Notes: generated from the sequence alone by a model not told the origin. Counted from the first letter of the stretch, positions 43,473 to 55,623 are shown. The stretch is 64,000 bases of DNA from Flectonema sp. DT1601 (GCA_964019425.1 OZ025831.1:558001-622000), one strand, 5' to 3'. Made by a program: numbers and translations.

Positions 43473-44094
43473 ATGTAACATAATAAAATAAAACTAAAAC
43501 TAAAAAGAAAAAGAAAAAAAAAAATGAAATATACAAAATCTTAATAAATAAACATGACCTAACTTCTTTATTTATGGAGACTAAAATACACTTGTTTTAA
43601 AGTACTCTTAATAGTACGCTGACCTCTTTCTTAAGAAATGAGTGATGGAAAAAATTGATCTTCGTGCGATATGTAGAAGGAAGGAAGAAAAAAAAAAAAA
43701 AAAAAAAAAGAAAAAATAACATGAAATAACTAATTCAAAACAAAATGAAATATTAAAAAGGAAAAAGAATTTATCCGTAGTCCAGTACCCTGTAAACTTG
43801 CTTCCACAGGTGTATTGATATCAAGGGTTTTCGCCTCTTTGTTTTATTGCTTTTTATTGCCGCGTTTCATATCTATGTAAGAACGCATTTCCCAACTTGT
43901 TTTCTCCTCTCTGTTTAATTTTAAAAAAAAAAAAAAAACTTTTTCATTTTCAAATTTTATGTATGAGATTATTTTATTGTCGTTAATGTATTTCTACACA
44001 CAGCAACGATAGTACTTCCAGCCGTATGCCTTGTTAAAGATAAAGTTATAAGGTATTAAACTTTTGAATTCCTCAGTTAACGTAGTCTTAAAAA
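43473..44094. other. intergenic region between polyubiquitin 5 and bL19m
   Basis: It begins with a diverged copy of the polyubiquitin 3' spacer (CTTTATTTATGGAGACT, CTTGTTTTAAA) up to about 43690. A runs at 43688-43709 and 43923-43938 follow. No gene seen. Confidence 0.5.
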
Positions 44095-44401
44095 ATGATG
44101 CGGAGATCAGCATTGCTGCTGTCGAGATCGAAGCAACCGAAGTATGCTCGTAATCCGATTACGGAATCAGACGTTGATAAACATTTAAATATGGATCGAA
44201 TTTACAGGAATTTAGCCTTAGAGAAAAGGTTATACAGACAGCCTTGGTCGTGGGATAAAGATATGCGTGGGTCAATTATTCACTGTACGTACCACAGTAC
44301 AAAAAGTCCAATTCAAGTTGTTGGAACTGTTTTAGATTTATCACATAATGAAACGTCACTGGATGCTTGGTATGCATTGATTTTTTCTCTTTCTCTTTCT
44401 C

Positions 44402-44436
<35 letters not shown>

Positions 44437-44732
44437 GTTTTTTTGTGCGAAAGTAGTCGGAGGACACTAATTCTATAACTAATAATAAAAAAATAAAAAA
44501 TAAAAATAAAAAACCTCCCAACAGGATTAAATTGTTTTTCAGAAAAGGTAAGCAAATTATGTACCTCACAGTCCCATTGATGAGTCCTGCCACCGAATAC
44601 AAGATTGTAAGAGAGAGAGACGATCTCAGAGTGTGGGAAAACTTCGTAAAAGAATACGCTCATATCTCAGTCATTTATGATCATTCCAGGTCTAAGAGAT
44701 TAAGAAAAGAAAGACATGCCTTATTTTGGTAA
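44095..44732 (+). CDS. MRPL19: mitochondrial ribosomal protein bL19
   Basis: Exons 44095-44369 and 44525-44732 join in phase across a 155-nt intron rich in CTTTCT and T, then A, runs. Product of 160 aa. The core matches bL19: RGSIIHCTYHSTKSPIQVVGTV corresponds to the GD-x-V start and (in two parts) the F-x-G-V-V strand; IKLFFRKGKQIMYLTVPLMS to the R-x-(I)-x-G-V-E-x-x-F-P-L-x-S-P element; and YKIVRERDDLR to the I-x-x-I-x-V stretch. The basic N-terminus MMRRSALLLSRSKQPKYAR is a plausible mitochondrial targeting sequence. It acts at the subunit interface of the mitoribosome. The C-terminus is longer than in bacteria. Confidence 0.8.
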
Positions 44733-44972
44733 AGACCTATGCAAGCAATAGGTCACTCAGTGTAATTTTCATTCCGTTAATAGCTGATTCTATTCGTTTT
44801 ATTTCAGAGTAAAGAGGTGTAATAATTTTGTTTTCAATAGCACATATGAAACTCACGTAGAAGTGGATCTGGAAGCGAGAAGCATGACATGTTTTTTTTT
44901 CTTTCTTTTTTTTTTTTCAATTTATATATTTTTTTTTCTAATAATCATTCAGAATGAGTGACTTATGTATAA

Positions 44973-47924
44973 ATGGTTTTCCGAAGAACTGTATCCGTTC
45001 TCTGCACTGTAACACGAAATTATGAAGGCTTGTTTGGAAATAATGCAAAAGAAATTGCGAGAAAATCGATTATCGAACTAGCAAGTTTGTGTCGAAAAGA
45101 TAATTGGGGAAAAGAATGTGATGAAATGAATATAAAATGTCTTAAAGTGTTGGGAGACATGAAATTATCAGAAGTGACCGACCTCAGTGAAATATCTGAG
45201 ATCGCGCACGCTGTAGCAACGGTGCGTCCGAAGGTGAAACTTCCACAAATAAGAATAATTACTGAGCAGATAATAAATGAATCACTTGCGATAACTTACG
45301 GAGGTTCTCACAAAGGTCTTACAGCTGCACATGCCTCACGACTATTAGTGGCTGCAGCTACAATTAAAGTAACAAACGCTAATCTAGTTAGAGGGATCGC
45401 GTCATACACTAAATACAATACTCCAAAAGAAGAACTCGCTGTCACAGTTTGGGCTGGGGCAGTATTGCAAGCGAGTCCTCCTAGATCGGTATTGGTAGAG
45501 GCCGTTGAATACCATAAGGGGTTGTTAGTAAAAAATAATAATGTTGATATCCGGATACAGAGGGCTTTCTTATGGGGTGTGTATAGTAGCCTTCCTTTGT
45601 CTTTTTTTCGTGGGAATGTCGATCTTCGTGATGAAAAACTTAAGAAATCTTTATGCTTACTGGCTTCTGAGTTGGTGAATAAGACTCTTGGTGGTGGAAT
45701 TGGTATTTCAGACATGATAACTACGGCCTGTACATGCGGATCTTTAGGAGTTAAACCGGAACTTATATCAAAATTGTGCGATGTTATTTACTCTCAGCCG
45801 AATTCAGCCTTTAATCCAGAGCAATGCATTGCGTTGCTCGCTACTTCTACAATAAATGAAATACATATTCCAAAAAAACTGTTGATACAGTCAGTCCGTC
45901 ACATTGTTAATTACACTACTGTTGAACAAAATTATTTAAATCTGCTGACAAACTTATGGCAATATGCTTTGAAAATTTTTTCAAAACCTGTATTGACAGA
46001 CATGACCATCTTCCTATACAGGGATGCCCTGGCCAGTATTTTGACTAAAAGTGCGAAAGACTTCAAAGCAGCGATTGACGGAGATCAATACTTCTTAATT
46101 GTGAAGGCTGCCATCGACGGTGAATTTCTTGGTCCTTTACAACAAAAGCTCATAGACCATATGGCGAGCATCGATGTTCCGGGCTTCAGAAAGCATTCTG
46201 AGGGAAAATGGGCACCACGATTACTGGCTATATTCAGAAAGCGTGTGGAACAAAAACTCTGTTCTAATATAGAGAAGAAGATGGTAAGATACATAATGCA
46301 TAGGGCTTTTGATGCAAACAACACCTTCCCTGAAATGCGAACAAGTATTCTGGTTAATATCTTGAGGATTTGTGTGTTGTTAGCGTCTCGGGGTGAGGCA
46401 ACGGAGGGAAACTTAAGCATCTGCGAGAAAGTGTTATTCTCACTCTATGTAAAAGGTAAAACAGCAGGAAAGGATATGTTAATTACACATAAAGACTTTA
46501 TATCCCCGATCCATATTAAAGATGTCATAGATTCTGTGAAACTGATTCAGATGGAAGACATGCCAACAATCGTTCCTCATTTTATCTCCCTCACAAAGAC
46601 GACTCTCGGACCTGAAACTGTAGCTTCAGCTATAGAGTTGGGTATGGAGTATCCTGAAATTTTCGATGCATCTTTGAAATTACTTTCTCAGGGTCAGATT
46701 GTTGCGAGTCTTTCACCATCATCGGCACTCTCTATTATCGAATCGCTGAGTAAATTAAAACCCGAAGTTGGTACTCCATATCGTCAGTTAATAAATTCAT
46801 TAACACAGCTTGTTGAAGATTCACCAGCAAAGGGTGATACTTACACTGAATCCCACACAGACGACAGAGACATCGCTCTTTTTAAAACAATGATCAGCAC
46901 CCGAAGTGTCAGTAAGAAAAGTAGTAAATATTCCCAACTATTAATTCAATTGAGGAATTCTAATGTTCGAAAGGAAGACATTTATAGAAAAGCTGTTTCG
47001 TTTTTAATTACAGAAAAGCCTGATATTTGTTCTTCAATGACTGACATAGAGAGAATGCTTACAGTACATTCTTTATCCCGCGCAATACCAAGAGATTCAC
47101 CAGTGTTTATTATGTCATTATTGAGGGCTATCGATGTTCATGAGGTTGTAGACGAGTTGGGAAGATCAGAAGCAATGGTAGGAAAACTATTCATGTTCAT
47201 CGATGGTGTTTCTAGATTATCTCATTTTAGAAAAAGCATTCCTTTCTTGGATACGGTAGCTGGATTGCGTCGTATCTTTACCGCTGTTGCGGAACACTCC
47301 GAATGTGGAATATTAGCTTTGACCACATTGGCACACATCTCATACTCTTTCAGCTTACCATGTCAAACTGTGTTTGATAAATTACACTTAGAATGGGATA
47401 TAAATATTTTAAAAACATCAGTGGCATCAAAGCTAATTAACGCAGTGTCAATGTTAAAAGTATCGAATGATAATTTATATGAAAACATACTACGGCATGT
47501 TGTTGATACGACAGAACCGGCTACAATGACTGTCGTCTTATCGGCTTTTAGACGATCAGGTAAGAAACCACCAATACCATTCATTGATCGAGCTGTAGAC
47601 TTGGTTATGAGATTACCAGCTGAACGCACTGGGTCAAGTGTTGTTGAACTTATGTTGACATTTGCGGTGAGTCACTATAAAGATCCTGCTCGCTGTGCTC
47701 AGATTCATTCTCGATTTGTATCAGATACCTTTTCATCATTTAAAAACACTGAATTACTAACACTACTTAGATCATACACTCTTGGTGAGACTATAGTCTC
47801 AAAGGGAGTCATCGCAAAGATGAGAACCATGGTTGCGGCTAACGTCAAGAAAGAAGCAAAACAACAGGCGCCGCAGAAACAAGAATTGCGGATTATCGCA
47901 GGGCGTGTGGTGGAAGAAAAATGA
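44973..47924 (+). CDS. large helical-repeat protein, probably mitochondrial; function unknown
   Basis: Product of 983 aa in one exon from ATG 44973. The N-terminus MVFRRTVSVLCTVTRNYEG is basic, hydroxylated and without acidic residues, as in a mitochondrial presequence. The rest is almost wholly alpha-helical with degenerate pairs of helices (patterns such as ASRLLVAAATIKV, SKLINAVSMLKVSNDNLYENIL, LVSALR-like), recalling organellar FAST/heptatricopeptide-type RNA-binding repeat proteins. No RAP domain or catalytic motif is visible at the C-terminus, which is basic (KKEAKQQAPQKQELR). Neighbour bL19m is also mitochondrial. A role in organelle RNA metabolism is only a guess. Confidence 0.7.
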   Translation: MVFRRTVSVLCTVTRNYEGLFGNNAKEIARKSIIELASLCRKDNWGKECDEMNIKCLKVLGDMKLSEVTDLSEISEIAHAVATVRPKVKLPQIRIITEQIINESLAITYGGSHKGLTAAHASRLLVAAATIKVTNANLVRGIASYTKYNTPKEELAVTVWAGAVLQASPPRSVLVEAVEYHKGLLVKNNNVDIRIQRAFLWGVYSSLPLSFFRGNVDLRDEKLKKSLCLLASELVNKTLGGGIGISDMITTACTCGSLGVKPELISKLCDVIYSQPNSAFNPEQCIALLATSTINEIHIPKKLLIQSVRHIVNYTTVEQNYLNLLTNLWQYALKIFSKPVLTDMTIFLYRDALASILTKSAKDFKAAIDGDQYFLIVKAAIDGEFLGPLQQKLIDHMASIDVPGFRKHSEGKWAPRLLAIFRKRVEQKLCSNIEKKMVRYIMHRAFDANNTFPEMRTSILVNILRICVLLASRGEATEGNLSICEKVLFSLYVKGKTAGKDMLITHKDFISPIHIKDVIDSVKLIQMEDMPTIVPHFISLTKTTLGPETVASAIELGMEYPEIFDASLKLLSQGQIVASLSPSSALSIIESLSKLKPEVGTPYRQLINSLTQLVEDSPAKGDTYTESHTDDRDIALFKTMISTRSVSKKSSKYSQLLIQLRNSNVRKEDIYRKAVSFLITEKPDICSSMTDIERMLTVHSLSRAIPRDSPVFIMSLLRAIDVHEVVDELGRSEAMVGKLFMFIDGVSRLSHFRKSIPFLDTVAGLRRIFTAVAEHSECGILALTTLAHISYSFSLPCQTVFDKLHLEWDINILKTSVASKLINAVSMLKVSNDNLYENILRHVVDTTEPATMTVVLSAFRRSGKKPPIPFIDRAVDLVMRLPAERTGSSVVELMLTFAVSHYKDPARCAQIHSRFVSDTFSSFKNTELLTLLRSYTLGETIVSKGVIAKMRTMVAANVKKEAKQQAPQKQELRIIAGRVVEEK

Positions 47925-48135
47925 GAAACGTTTTTAATCTCCATCAGATTAGACTGTCTGTTTGTTGAGATAATTTGATATTCTAATACCACAATTCCTA
48001 AAGTGACATTAGCAACTAAGTTGTTCTTATTATGTTCAAAAAAAAAAAAAAAAAAAAAAAAACATTTATGTGTGTTGTTAAAAAAAAATCATAATATTTC
48101 ATTTTATTATTTTCTTTCCCAGAAAGAATCAGCAA

Positions 48136-50142
48136 ATGGAATGGCACTGGTGGACTCTCTTATTGCTATTCATCACTAAGTTGTTTAGTAGTGGTCCACA
48201 ATGTGTTCCAGAGTTTACAGTTATTGATGTTATATTGTCTTTGATATTTTCGAGGAGGTGTAAATCATGGTGGGAGCTATTATCACTCTATGCAATACTT
48301 GTTATTGGATCAACAACAGCAATGTTAGGAATGGTAAATCATCCTGACATGAGTTGGACGTGGGTAGGATATTTTCTGATACTGCAATTAGCTCTTCAAG
48401 TTGCTTTCATGTTGCCTTACTTAGGAGATAAAATGGTTTTATATAGTCCTGTAGTCAGATCCGTGTTATTTCCAACTGCATTCACAGGAATGCAAATTTT
48501 TGTTATGTATGTGTCACCTGGGGGATCATGGGGTGTTTCAGGTTATTCAGCAAGCAAAGACTCACCAAGGATGTACGCTCTGTTGTCATTGTGTGGACTG
48601 TCTACTATTCATTTTATTATTGCGTGGACCGCTTCAATCATTGTAACGTATATTTTACGATCTGAACTCTCTCAAAGAAATGACGCCAACTCAGGAATAA
48701 TAAACACCGAAATAGAGTCCTCAGACACTGAGAGTGACTTCGCTCATTCTTATAATCAAAATCAGATTGGTTCGTGGTGTTCTTATTCTCATAGAATCCA
48801 ATCACTGCTGTGCTCTCCAAAATGTCAAATCGTGTCTTATTCAACTTTCATACTCTCATGCTGTGCGTATGGTGCTATCCTTCTCGGTCACGGAAGTCAC
48901 TTAGGCAATCAACCTAATGAAGAAGAAATTGACATCTGTTGTATTGCCGTTGGTAATACCCACGAAGTACCTCTTAACGTCCTATTCAATGCTACAGAAT
49001 CAGCGATCCTCGCTGGTAGTGATGTAGTGTTTTGGTCAGAAAGACCAGCATTTATAGAAAAGGATAAGGAACCTGAATTGGTTCTGAGAGCAGCAAACAT
49101 GTCGAAGATGTTTTCAACTTTTATTGGAGTTGCATATGAAATGGGTGATGATCTCGGAACGGAGTCGAGATTCGCATTAGCAGATCCGAATGGTAATGTT
49201 CAACTTCGTATTAAGAGAGTTCATACGTCTCCTTTTGGAAAAGGTCCTGGTCACGGTATGAGAGTTGTTAGAGCTGTTGAAACATCATTAGGAAAGGTTG
49301 GAGGGATTATGGGTTTTGATTTATCGTTTCCGAACTTTGTTCAGAAAGTTGCATCAGATGGAGTTCGACTAGTCTTAGCACCAAGTGAAGACTACGGACC
49401 TATCTACGCAGCTCAATGGAATCAAGGACCACTAAGAGCATCTGAACAAGGAACAACAGTTGCTTCCTGTTCTTCAATGAATGGACTTACAGTTACTAGT
49501 CCTGTTGGTAGGTCTCTCGCTGATATTCCAAAACCAAAATCAACCGTTTCCATTCTCCGTGCAACTATTCCTATCTCAGAAGTAACGTCACTGTATTCCT
49601 ACATTGGTGATTTCTTTGGTTTTTTTTGCATTGCAATATCTACCATCTGTATGCTTATAAGCCGAGCTCAACTCCGATCAGGGAGGAGTGTGACAAGGTG
49701 GCTGTACTCTCTACGAGCTGTAAGTTAAAAATATTTTATCTCCGTTACTGTTGGTATTTTCTTAAGCCTCTCACGGAATAGCCTTTTGGTTCTTTTTCAG
49801 TTCAGCTTCAAAGCAAGTTTTTAACTGCTTTACTACTACTATTCTGCTATTATTTTCTTTATTTTTCGTAATACAAACATTTTCCTTTTTTTTTTTTTTG
49901 TATCGACGTAGTCGGAGAAGAAACTATTCAGATTGAAAGCCATTATTTCTTATGGTCATGATTTATTTTCCCTGTGCGACAAGATTCTGTTTGCGTTCAA
50001 CGAAAAACTGCCAGGAGTCAACCCAAACACTGTGCTGCATTTGTCGGCTGGAGTCGGAAGGGACCAGCTCCTACTAGCACCCCAGCAGGCCGCGGTCGTG
50101 TCCCAGGCTGTGATAGCCTTGGCTGCGTTCAATGAGATATAA
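48136..50142 (+). CDS. apolipoprotein N-acyltransferase-like protein lacking the catalytic Cys
   Basis: Exon 1 is 48136-49719 (donor GCT|GTAAGT) and a phase-compatible exon 2 is 49912-50142; together 604 aa. About six N-terminal membrane helices are followed by a CN-hydrolase (nitrilase) domain and a final helix near residue 495-515, the layout of bacterial Lnt. Lnt landmarks are VVFWSERP (catalytic Glu), RIKRVHTSPFGKG (catalytic Lys, matching K-x-x-L-V-P-F-G-E), GGIMGFDLSFP where Lnt has ICYE, SEDYG where it has NDAWFG, and SMNGLTVTSPVGRS. The nucleophile Cys is replaced by Gly, so acyl transfer by the known mechanism is not expected. The final 76 aa from exon 2 are unlike Lnt and less certain. 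A second acceptor (TTTTTCAG at 49800) would give a short tail instead. Confidence 0.75.
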
Positions 50143-50492
50143 GGCTACTCTGAATAGTTTTTTTTCCCATAAACACCAATTGTCAGTTCCACTCTCCCAG
50201 CCACTTTAAAATAATGCAGCTGACAGAGCGAACTCAGCACGTGTACATTGGTACTGACAACGATAACAGTTTCTATTGAAAAATAATCCATTCAAGTAAC
50301 CCTTCTTACCAAAGCCTGTTCTCTCTGAGATATAAGCACGCTACTTATTTACGAAGCCATGAGGGAGGGATCGTTAGGTATATTTCGAAAAAAATTGGTT
50401 CTTTATATTTTTGTATTATTTTCTCTCTGATCAGACAACCGTAAAACCAAATGTTTGATCTTAGTCACTAATTTGTTATAAAAGTCGGAAGG
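50143..50492. other. intergenic region
   Basis: No gene or notable motif beyond T-rich stretches; it holds the 3'UTR of the preceding gene and the leader of the next. Confidence 0.5.
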
Positions 50493-53400
50493 ATGTCTGA
50501 ACTTTCAGCGGAGCCAGGGGTAGAAGTTGTCCTTCATGGTTTGAAGAATAAACCAGAGATGAATGGAAGCCATGGCAGGGTAGTCGGGTTTAAAGATGTT
50601 CAGCAGGGTGGATCTGTAGTACCAGCTGTGATGGTTCATTTTGGTAAGGAAGCAATGTTCTTCTTTCCTGAGAACTTGTTAGTCGTTCCCGGCTCAAAAA
50701 TTGAAATGAGAATTGACGAAACAGATGGAGCCCTCTACACAAAGGACGAATTCCGTCAGTACTACAAAGATGATTGTGAAAACGTCTGGAAGTCTTCCAA
50801 GAAATTCGTTATGTCAAAACCCCTCCTCTGCGGAATTCACGAAGGTGACGGTTCAAAAAAGCCAAAGCCCAAACCTAAGAAAAAGAAAGCAAAACCAAAA
50901 CCTGCAAAGAAAAAACCGGCCGATGAAGAAGAAGATCAACCAGAAGAAGTAAAGCCTAAGAAAAAGCCTGCGAAAAAAAGATCAAAACCAGCAAAGAAGA
51001 AGGCTGTGCCTAAATCAGAAAACTCGGAGCCAGACTCGCCTAACGCAGATGAGGAAGAGCCAGCACCTAAAAAGAAGGGGAAGAAAAAGCAGCCACCAAA
51101 ACCTCCCTCTGAGCCGTCGGAGGCTGAAACAGAAGAAGAAAAGCCTGTGAAGCGCAAGTCTAAAAAAAAACCTCCCCCGGAATCAGAGCCCGACACTGAG
51201 AGCAGCGAGGAACCTAAACAGAAAGCAAAGAAGGAAAAACGGAGCAAAAAGAAAAAGGAACGATCTCCACCACCCACGCCGTCGTCATCGTCTCAGTCCA
51301 GCGACGGTGAGTCGGAACGAGAACGGCAGGCGGAGGAAGAGCGCCGGAAGCGTGAAAAGGAGGAGAAAAAACTAGCAAAAGAAGAGAAGAAACGGAAAAA
51401 GGCCGAGGAAAAACAACGCAAACGCGAAGAGGAAGAAGAGCGGCGGCGAAAGGAAGCAGCAGAAGCAGAAACATCCTCATCGTCATCACTCTCTTCTTCG
51501 GAGTCAGAATCAGACAAGCGTCGTGCGGAGGAAAAAGCTCGCAAAGCAGAGGAGAAGAAAGCTGCTAAAGAAGAAAAGCGATTAGCAAAAGAGGAAAAGA
51601 AACGACTAAAAGAAGAGAAGCGTCAACAGGAGAAACAAGAACAACAAGAGAAACAGGAACAACAAGAACAACAAGAACCAACAGCAGCAACACCTGCATC
51701 ACCCGCAAGCAGTGTTAGTAGCAAGAGTGCGGTCAATGTGAATGAAGATGATACTCCTCCAATAAATGATCCACCTCCAGAAGTTACTATCAGTGATGAT
51801 AAAGTAAGCTTGTCTGGTTCTGTTAATAAAATGGAACACAAAGAAGATGTCAAATCCCACACTCCAGACGACTCGAAGGATGTCGATGCTGTTGATGCTG
51901 TTACTTCACAACAAGAAGTAAATGATGATGTTCAAAGTAAAGCATCAGTTAAATCTAATGAGTCAAAACATTCATCAAAACATGATAATAACGATGGAGA
52001 TGAACCACCTCCTCCACCACCTCCTCCAGACTCACCTTCACCTGATGTGTCTCAAGAGATTAGTTCAAAACAACAAAACTTAACAGACACTACTAGTCGT
52101 GATATAGCACAAGATGATCCTTTACGAAGACGTGCTGTATTAGCAACGGGTTTAGAAAGCTTCTTTAAGAAACATGATCCGAAAAAGTCAACCGACGCTT
52201 GGGTCATGGCTGGTAGTTTTCTTGGAAAAGAAACTGACTTATACCGAAAGCTAATAAAACAACACTCAGGAGCTGTTGATGATTTGGACTGGCTTCTCGA
52301 TACTGTAGCAGGTAGACTTCCACCACAACAGTCACAAGTTGATAGTGATGATGAAAGTATTACTTCGAGTATTAGTAATCCTTCTCCTCCTCCACCTCCT
52401 CCGATAGATCAACCTACTGATGACTTTCTTTCGCAGTATATTGCTTCTCCTTATGAACGAATAGCTGCTAAGAAAGTGTACGAAAGTTCGCCAAAAGAAT
52501 TATTAAGGAGATCATTAGAGACTCACTTAAAACAAACTGATCAACGGATACTTTCTTATGTCGATACGGAGGCTTTAGCAGGTCTCTTTGCAGGTAGGGA
52601 ATCTCAACTTGAGAATGCCTTAATGGCTGCAGCTGGTGGAGCAAAAAGTGCTAAGACTGGTTACCTGCATAACCCAGCCTCACGAAATCAGTCTGCTCCT
52701 TATCGAAGCTCTGGTATTATAGCTCCGTCTATTCTCTCACACGCATCTCCTCTTTCTGCACGTGTTGGCCACGCTCCACTCGGTCGATCTCCAGGAAACT
52801 CTGTTCCTCCACCTCAATTGAATTTAGGTTTTAATCAGCCAAGTATTTTGAATAAACTATCTCCTCATCATCATCGTATGTAATATTATCTTTCGTACGT
52901 CATGTCTTTTGGTGAATTTTCTGTGAAAAATAACAAAACAAAAACAGACGAATCGGCTACTCAAACAGGAGGAAATGCTGTCCGTTCTTCAACAACAGCT
53001 GTGCAGTGTGGTGCGCCGAAGGTTGTTCAGCCATCGTCAACGAAATCTGTGGAAAAGTCGCTGCGTCAACAGCAACAAGAAGCTGAAGAGCTACAGTTAC
53101 TCGTAGCACAGCTTCAGTACGAAGAAGAGAAAGTTAGAGAACTAACGAAGAAGACAAACGATAACACTCCAGATCTCATTGAAAATGTCCGAGCAACGAC
53201 TGAACTGTTACAAAAGACTATGAATGGAGTTCAGGGAGTTATTCAACACCAACAACAAAGAGAATCTATCCTAGAACCAAATAAGCAATGGTCAAGTCCT
53301 ACTCATGAAGGATATAGAGCAACACAGTCACAGTCGTATAATGATACTTTAAATGATTCATCAGATTCTGACCTCGATAATCAAATTAATGAATTTCTTA

Positions 53401-53956
53401 AACATTCTGAAAACATTGAGAAATACACTCCACAGACACCTCCAGCTGCTGCCCCTCCTCCATCAGAACCTTCACGTACCAGATCTCACAAAGTAGTGCA
53501 GTCACCACAGGTTTGTTATTATCTTATTTGCGGTTTCCTTTTAAGTTAAAGCTTCTTATAATGCTGTAGACATATCAAGTTCAATCCCCACAGATGAGTG
53601 ATTTAGAAGATCAAATGCAGGGATTACTCGCACAGCAGCAAGCACTAGAGCAGAGATTAGGTATAGATTCATCTGGTCAAGACACACGTAGTAAAAAGAT
53701 GGTTATCGATTCTGGTGACGCTTTGGTAACAAGTCTTCGTACAGCTGATACGTTGTTACAGCAACAACAGTTGTCGTTGTTACAACATCAAGAAAAAGAA
53801 TTACAGAGGATAGCTGCTAGTAAGAATGCTTTAGGATCATCACCGCCCCCACCACCACCGCAGCAAGCAGTATTGCAGTATGCTTCTGTTCCTAATCCTC
53901 CTCCTCGTAAAAAACAAAATGGAACACTTCCAACTAACCCCTACATGATCTTATAA
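50493..53956 (+). CDS. Lys/Glu-rich coiled-coil protein with N-terminal KOW/SH3-like domain; function unknown
   Basis: Three exons, 50493-52875, 52948-53510 and 53594-53956, join in frame (introns 72 and 83 nt, the first with donor GTATGT right after His codons). Product about 1,102 aa. Residues 8-70 hold a small beta-domain, EVVLHGLKNKPEMNGSHGRV ending MFFFPENLLVVPG, of the NG-x-x-G type seen in KOW/SH3-like modules of protist proteins. Next come Lys/Pro blocks (KPKPKPKKKK), Glu/Ser blocks and about 130 residues of K/E coiled coil, then poly-Pro segments. An ordered part lies near 545-620 (RRRAVLATGLESFFKKHDP, then DAWVMAGSFLGKETDLYRKL), with a second helical part (KELLRRSLETHLKQTDQRI) and Gln-rich coiled coils at the C-terminus. 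No enzyme motif. Possibly a cytoskeletal or scaffold protein; this is inference. Confidence 0.75.
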
Positions 53957-54960
53957 AGTAGCTGGTGTTTTTACTGCTCAGCTATCTATCATCGTCTTGC
54001 GAATTTATTTCCCAGGATTTTGTGTGTTTTGTCCTTCTTCTCTTCTCTTTGCTGTGAAGATCCTGTATTGGGTGTGCGATGTGCTGAATAATATAAGTAC
54101 TACAAACTACTTAACATCTTTATCAGAAAGTATAAATTACAGTTACTGTTGGACCTGTGTTAAATATGATAACAATTTCCTTACGTGTTTGCTGTTTATT
54201 TCTTTGTGTATGTTATTAGATTTAATGAAAAAGTCCAATTTTTTTTGTTTGTTTTTTGCGAAATCTGTATTATATTCTTTTATTTTAGGTTTTTTGTTTT
54301 GGTATTCCAGTGTAACCTTTTGCAAAAAATTGTTTTCCTCCTTCCTTAAACAAGCAAAGCTAAGTATAGAATTAACTTGCAGACTGTTGAAGTTGATTCA
54401 CATTTTTGTGGGTTCTTACCAGTTTGGTCTTCTGCTGCGATATTTCCCGATCGTTGTTTGGGCAAATTCTGTCTAATGAGTAGCAAGTCCCCAAGCATTT
54501 CTACGTCTTGTAGTGAGTTTTGTTTGGTTTGGGCAAGGGACAAATGAAGACAAAAAAAAAAAAAATATAAAATATAATAAACAAAAATTGCAATAGCAAT
54601 TTCAGAGTTCACGTTTTTTTCCCCTCCTCCCTTATTTTTTTCTTTCTTTTCCTTTTCTTCTATAGATTATCCGTTGCTTCTTTATGGCTGGTTCGTTTTT
54701 ATTAAGTAATTGTGTATTCCTTGTTGCCTTTCTAAGTTACTTTTCCTTCCAATCAGTCATTCACAGGGATAGATATGTGAGTTGCTCTGTCTCTGCCTCT
54801 CTCTTTGGTTCTCTCTTTGTAAAGTTTTCCATTTCTTTACTGGTAGTTGATTCATCGAGAACAAAAGAGTTTCGAAGGTAATTACTGTTATTAAATTTGA
54901 GGTTTTGGGGACTCGTATTGAATACCTTTTCTCGAACAGTTTTCTCCGATTCTCACCAAA
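53957..54960. other. intergenic region before GST array 2
   Basis: About 1 kb without a supported gene. The frame 53997-54476 is hydrophobic and AT-rich and starts at a non-ATG codon, so I do not call it. From about 54780 the sequence becomes homologous to the GST promoter (CTCTGTCTCTGCCTCTCTCT), at first diverged, then nearly identical from the 5'UTR intron on. Confidence 0.5.
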
Positions 54961-55623
54961 ATGTCGATCAAGGTTGTCTACTTCCCAATGCCTGGACGTG
55001 CTGAGCCAATAAGACTTGCACTCACTTTGGGAGGAATCAAGTTCGAAGACGAACGGTTGTCATTCGGTGAAGACGGTTGGGGAAAGCTGAAGGCTGAAGT
55101 TGCGCCACTGCAGCTTCCATTGTTGCACGTCGGCGACAAGGTGTACGGACAGAGCACTGCGCAGTTGAGATACGCGGCGAAGGTTTCGAAGTTCGAAGGG
55201 CGTTCCCTGTACCCGGAGGATTCCCTGCAGGCTCTGGAAGTCGATGAGCTCGTTGCCATGTTGGAGGACATGTTTTCACCAATCGGAGCGACTTTCAAGA
55301 TGGCGGAGGGTCCAGAGAGGGATGCGGCCCGTACGAAGGCGGTCAGCGAAGGAGGAGATTCACACAAGTGGATTTCGGAGATCGACTCGAGGTTGGGAAA
55401 GTCGAAGAGCGGGTTCGCTGTTGGTGACCACATGACGATGGCAGATGTTGCGGTGTTTTGTTTCGTTCAGCCTCTGAGGTCTGGAGTCATGGACGGGATT
55501 CCAGTGACTTGCCTTGACGGGTTCAAGAACTTGATGGCACACAGGGCTAAGATTGCCGCCATCCCTGCTGTGAAGGCTTACTACACTGAACTAAAGGCTC
55601 CAATGTACAAGATTTACCAGTAG
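54961..55623 (+). CDS. glutathione S-transferase, sigma-like, array 2 copy 1
   Basis: Product of 220 aa with Val182, identical in protein to copies 1, 4 and 5 of array 1. The 5'UTR intron (GTAATT to TCGAACAG) is kept, but the promoter further upstream is partly replaced. The 3' hairpin ATCGGT/ACCGAT is present. Confidence 0.95.
   Translation: MSIKVVYFPMPGRAEPIRLALTLGGIKFEDERLSFGEDGWGKLKAEVAPLQLPLLHVGDKVYGQSTAQLRYAAKVSKFEGRSLYPEDSLQALEVDELVAMLEDMFSPIGATFKMAEGPERDAARTKAVSEGGDSHKWISEIDSRLGKSKSGFAVGDHMTMADVAVFCFVQPLRSGVMDGIPVTCLDGFKNLMAHRAKIAAIPAVKAYYTELKAPMYKIYQ

Noticed and set aside
53997-54476. Hydrophobic 159-codon open frame
   Set aside because: Starts at TTG, is AT-rich and Phe/Leu/Tyr-heavy as random AT-rich DNA gives, and has no motif. 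A real gene cannot be excluded but is unsupported.
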